Shown here: positions 51,075 to 51,285 of the stretch, piece by piece
How positions within the stretch are numbered: position 1 is the stretch's first letter
Layout of the letters: every line of letters starts with the position of its first letter
Assembly: GCF_001571065.1 (NCBI RefSeq)
Contig: NZ_BCSW01000023.1
Span: 1-51,285 of the forward strand
Direction of reading: 5' to 3'
Source: Dietzia cinnamea NBRC 102147
GTDB lineage: Bacteria; Actinomycetota; Actinomycetes; Mycobacteriales; Mycobacteriaceae
Length of the DNA: 51,285 bases
Program-made: the position numbers and the translations under genes
The notes under the pieces: generated by a model
Databases searched by the model: none
What the model was told of the DNA's origin: nothing
The model's input: the letters and a program-made list of their open reading frames with translations, nothing else

Positions 51075-51285
51075 ATGGACGGCGATCCCGAGCGCACGGC
51101 CGGTGGCTCCGCGTCCTCTTCCGGCCCTGCCGGCTCCACTGGCTCGTCGGGCCCTGCTGACTCTCCCGGTGGCGGCCCGGCGGCGTTGACGGGGTTGACG
51201 GCGGCGGCGCGGGACGGCTGGGCGACCGAGAACCGCGCGGCCGCGCAGCGCCTGGTCGCCTGCTACGCCCTGCTGCAGGAGTGCT
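51075..51285 (+). CDS. DUF222/13E12-repeat-type protein, N-terminus only
   Basis: The first 70 codons are present. After a Ser/Gly/Pro-rich start, LTAAARDGWATENRAAAQRL followed by VACYALLQEC matches the opening of DUF222 proteins, the 13E12 repeat family that usually carries a C-terminal HNH nuclease domain. These multicopy genes are frequent in Mycobacteriales, and several in M. tuberculosis lie behind LexA boxes. ATG 51075 is preceded by GGGGGGTGGGG. The nuclease domain would lie beyond the window, so activity cannot be judged. Confidence 0.75.
   Translation, partial: MDGDPERTAGGSASSSGPAGSTGSSGPADSPGGGPAALTGLTAAARDGWATENRAAAQRLVACYALLQEC

Overview
The window is a high-GC (roughly 70%) chromosomal stretch from an actinobacterium of the order Mycobacteriales (Corynebacteriales). 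Several blocks keep the gene order I recall from Mycobacterium tuberculosis and Corynebacterium glutamicum: galU-moeA1/glp-rimJ-glpR, ruc/5-FCL, mscL-moaB2-pepD-mprBA-rpmF, the leucine-degradation block (Rv2498c-Rv2505c-like), and pgi-chorismate mutase-pcrA-M23 peptidase-sucCD-perM-purNH. The genome is not Mycobacterium itself because these blocks are joined differently. A Dietzia-like organism is a reasonable guess, but the genus cannot be fixed by eye. No prophage, insertion sequence, CRISPR array or conjugative element was seen. The window is mostly core genome.

Layout. 1-2700: a partial Old Yellow Enzyme gene behind a KstR-like box, a tandem pair of SMR efflux subunits, and an HSL-type esterase. 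2776-2848: tRNA-Ala(CGC). 2972-7228: a cell-division/envelope operon read leftwards (galU, glp, rimJ, glpR). 7294-9739, rightwards: 5-formyl-THF cyclo-ligase, a zinc-ribbon redox chaperone (Ruc/FmdB family) behind a CIRCE heat-shock operator, a SAF-domain secreted protein, and mscL. 9870-14254, leftwards: the envelope-stress module mprA-mprB-pepD, followed by moaB2 and a 70-residue orphan protein in overlapping frames. 14435-16271: six ribosomal proteins that all lack zinc-binding cysteine clusters (L32, L31B / L28, L33, S14, S18). 16434-17372: an auxin-efflux-carrier-type permease.

17398-27572, leftwards: a tightly overlapping nine-gene operon for leucine/isovaleryl-CoA breakdown (accD-accA-acd-maoC-citE-fadD-scoA-scoB) ending in a CPBP membrane protease. 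A perfect inverted repeat, probably a TetR-type operator, overlies its 5' end. 27573-28137 is non-coding and rich in tandem and inverted repeats. 28138-29197: a cysteine-rich DUF1540 protein and a DUF2470-like protein, each preceded by a DtxR/IdeR-like iron box. Then come an amidase, an Lrp regulator divergent from a fused indolepyruvate ferredoxin oxidoreductase (31687-35304), and purN-purH-tetR. After these lie perM, sucCD with a CRP/GlxR-like site, an M23 peptidase, a decayed tetR/flavoprotein pair, pcrA, an alanine:Na+ symporter, chorismate mutase, a DUF5701 protein and pgi. The window ends in the 5' end of a DUF222/13E12-type gene behind SOS-box-like sequences.

The strongest themes are stress and metal control written into short operators: CIRCE, IdeR, SOS, KstR-like, GlxR-like and an unassigned TetR palindrome. 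Translational coupling through 1-8 base overlaps is also very common. I did not find a clearly new multi-gene system. The best unexplained items are the CIRCE site embedded in the end of a folate gene, the iron-boxed DUF1540/DUF2470-like pair, the dispersed ATGGCGTCTCGC inverted-repeat family, the conserved-looking 70-residue protein after moaB2, and the decayed regulator/oxidoreductase locus.
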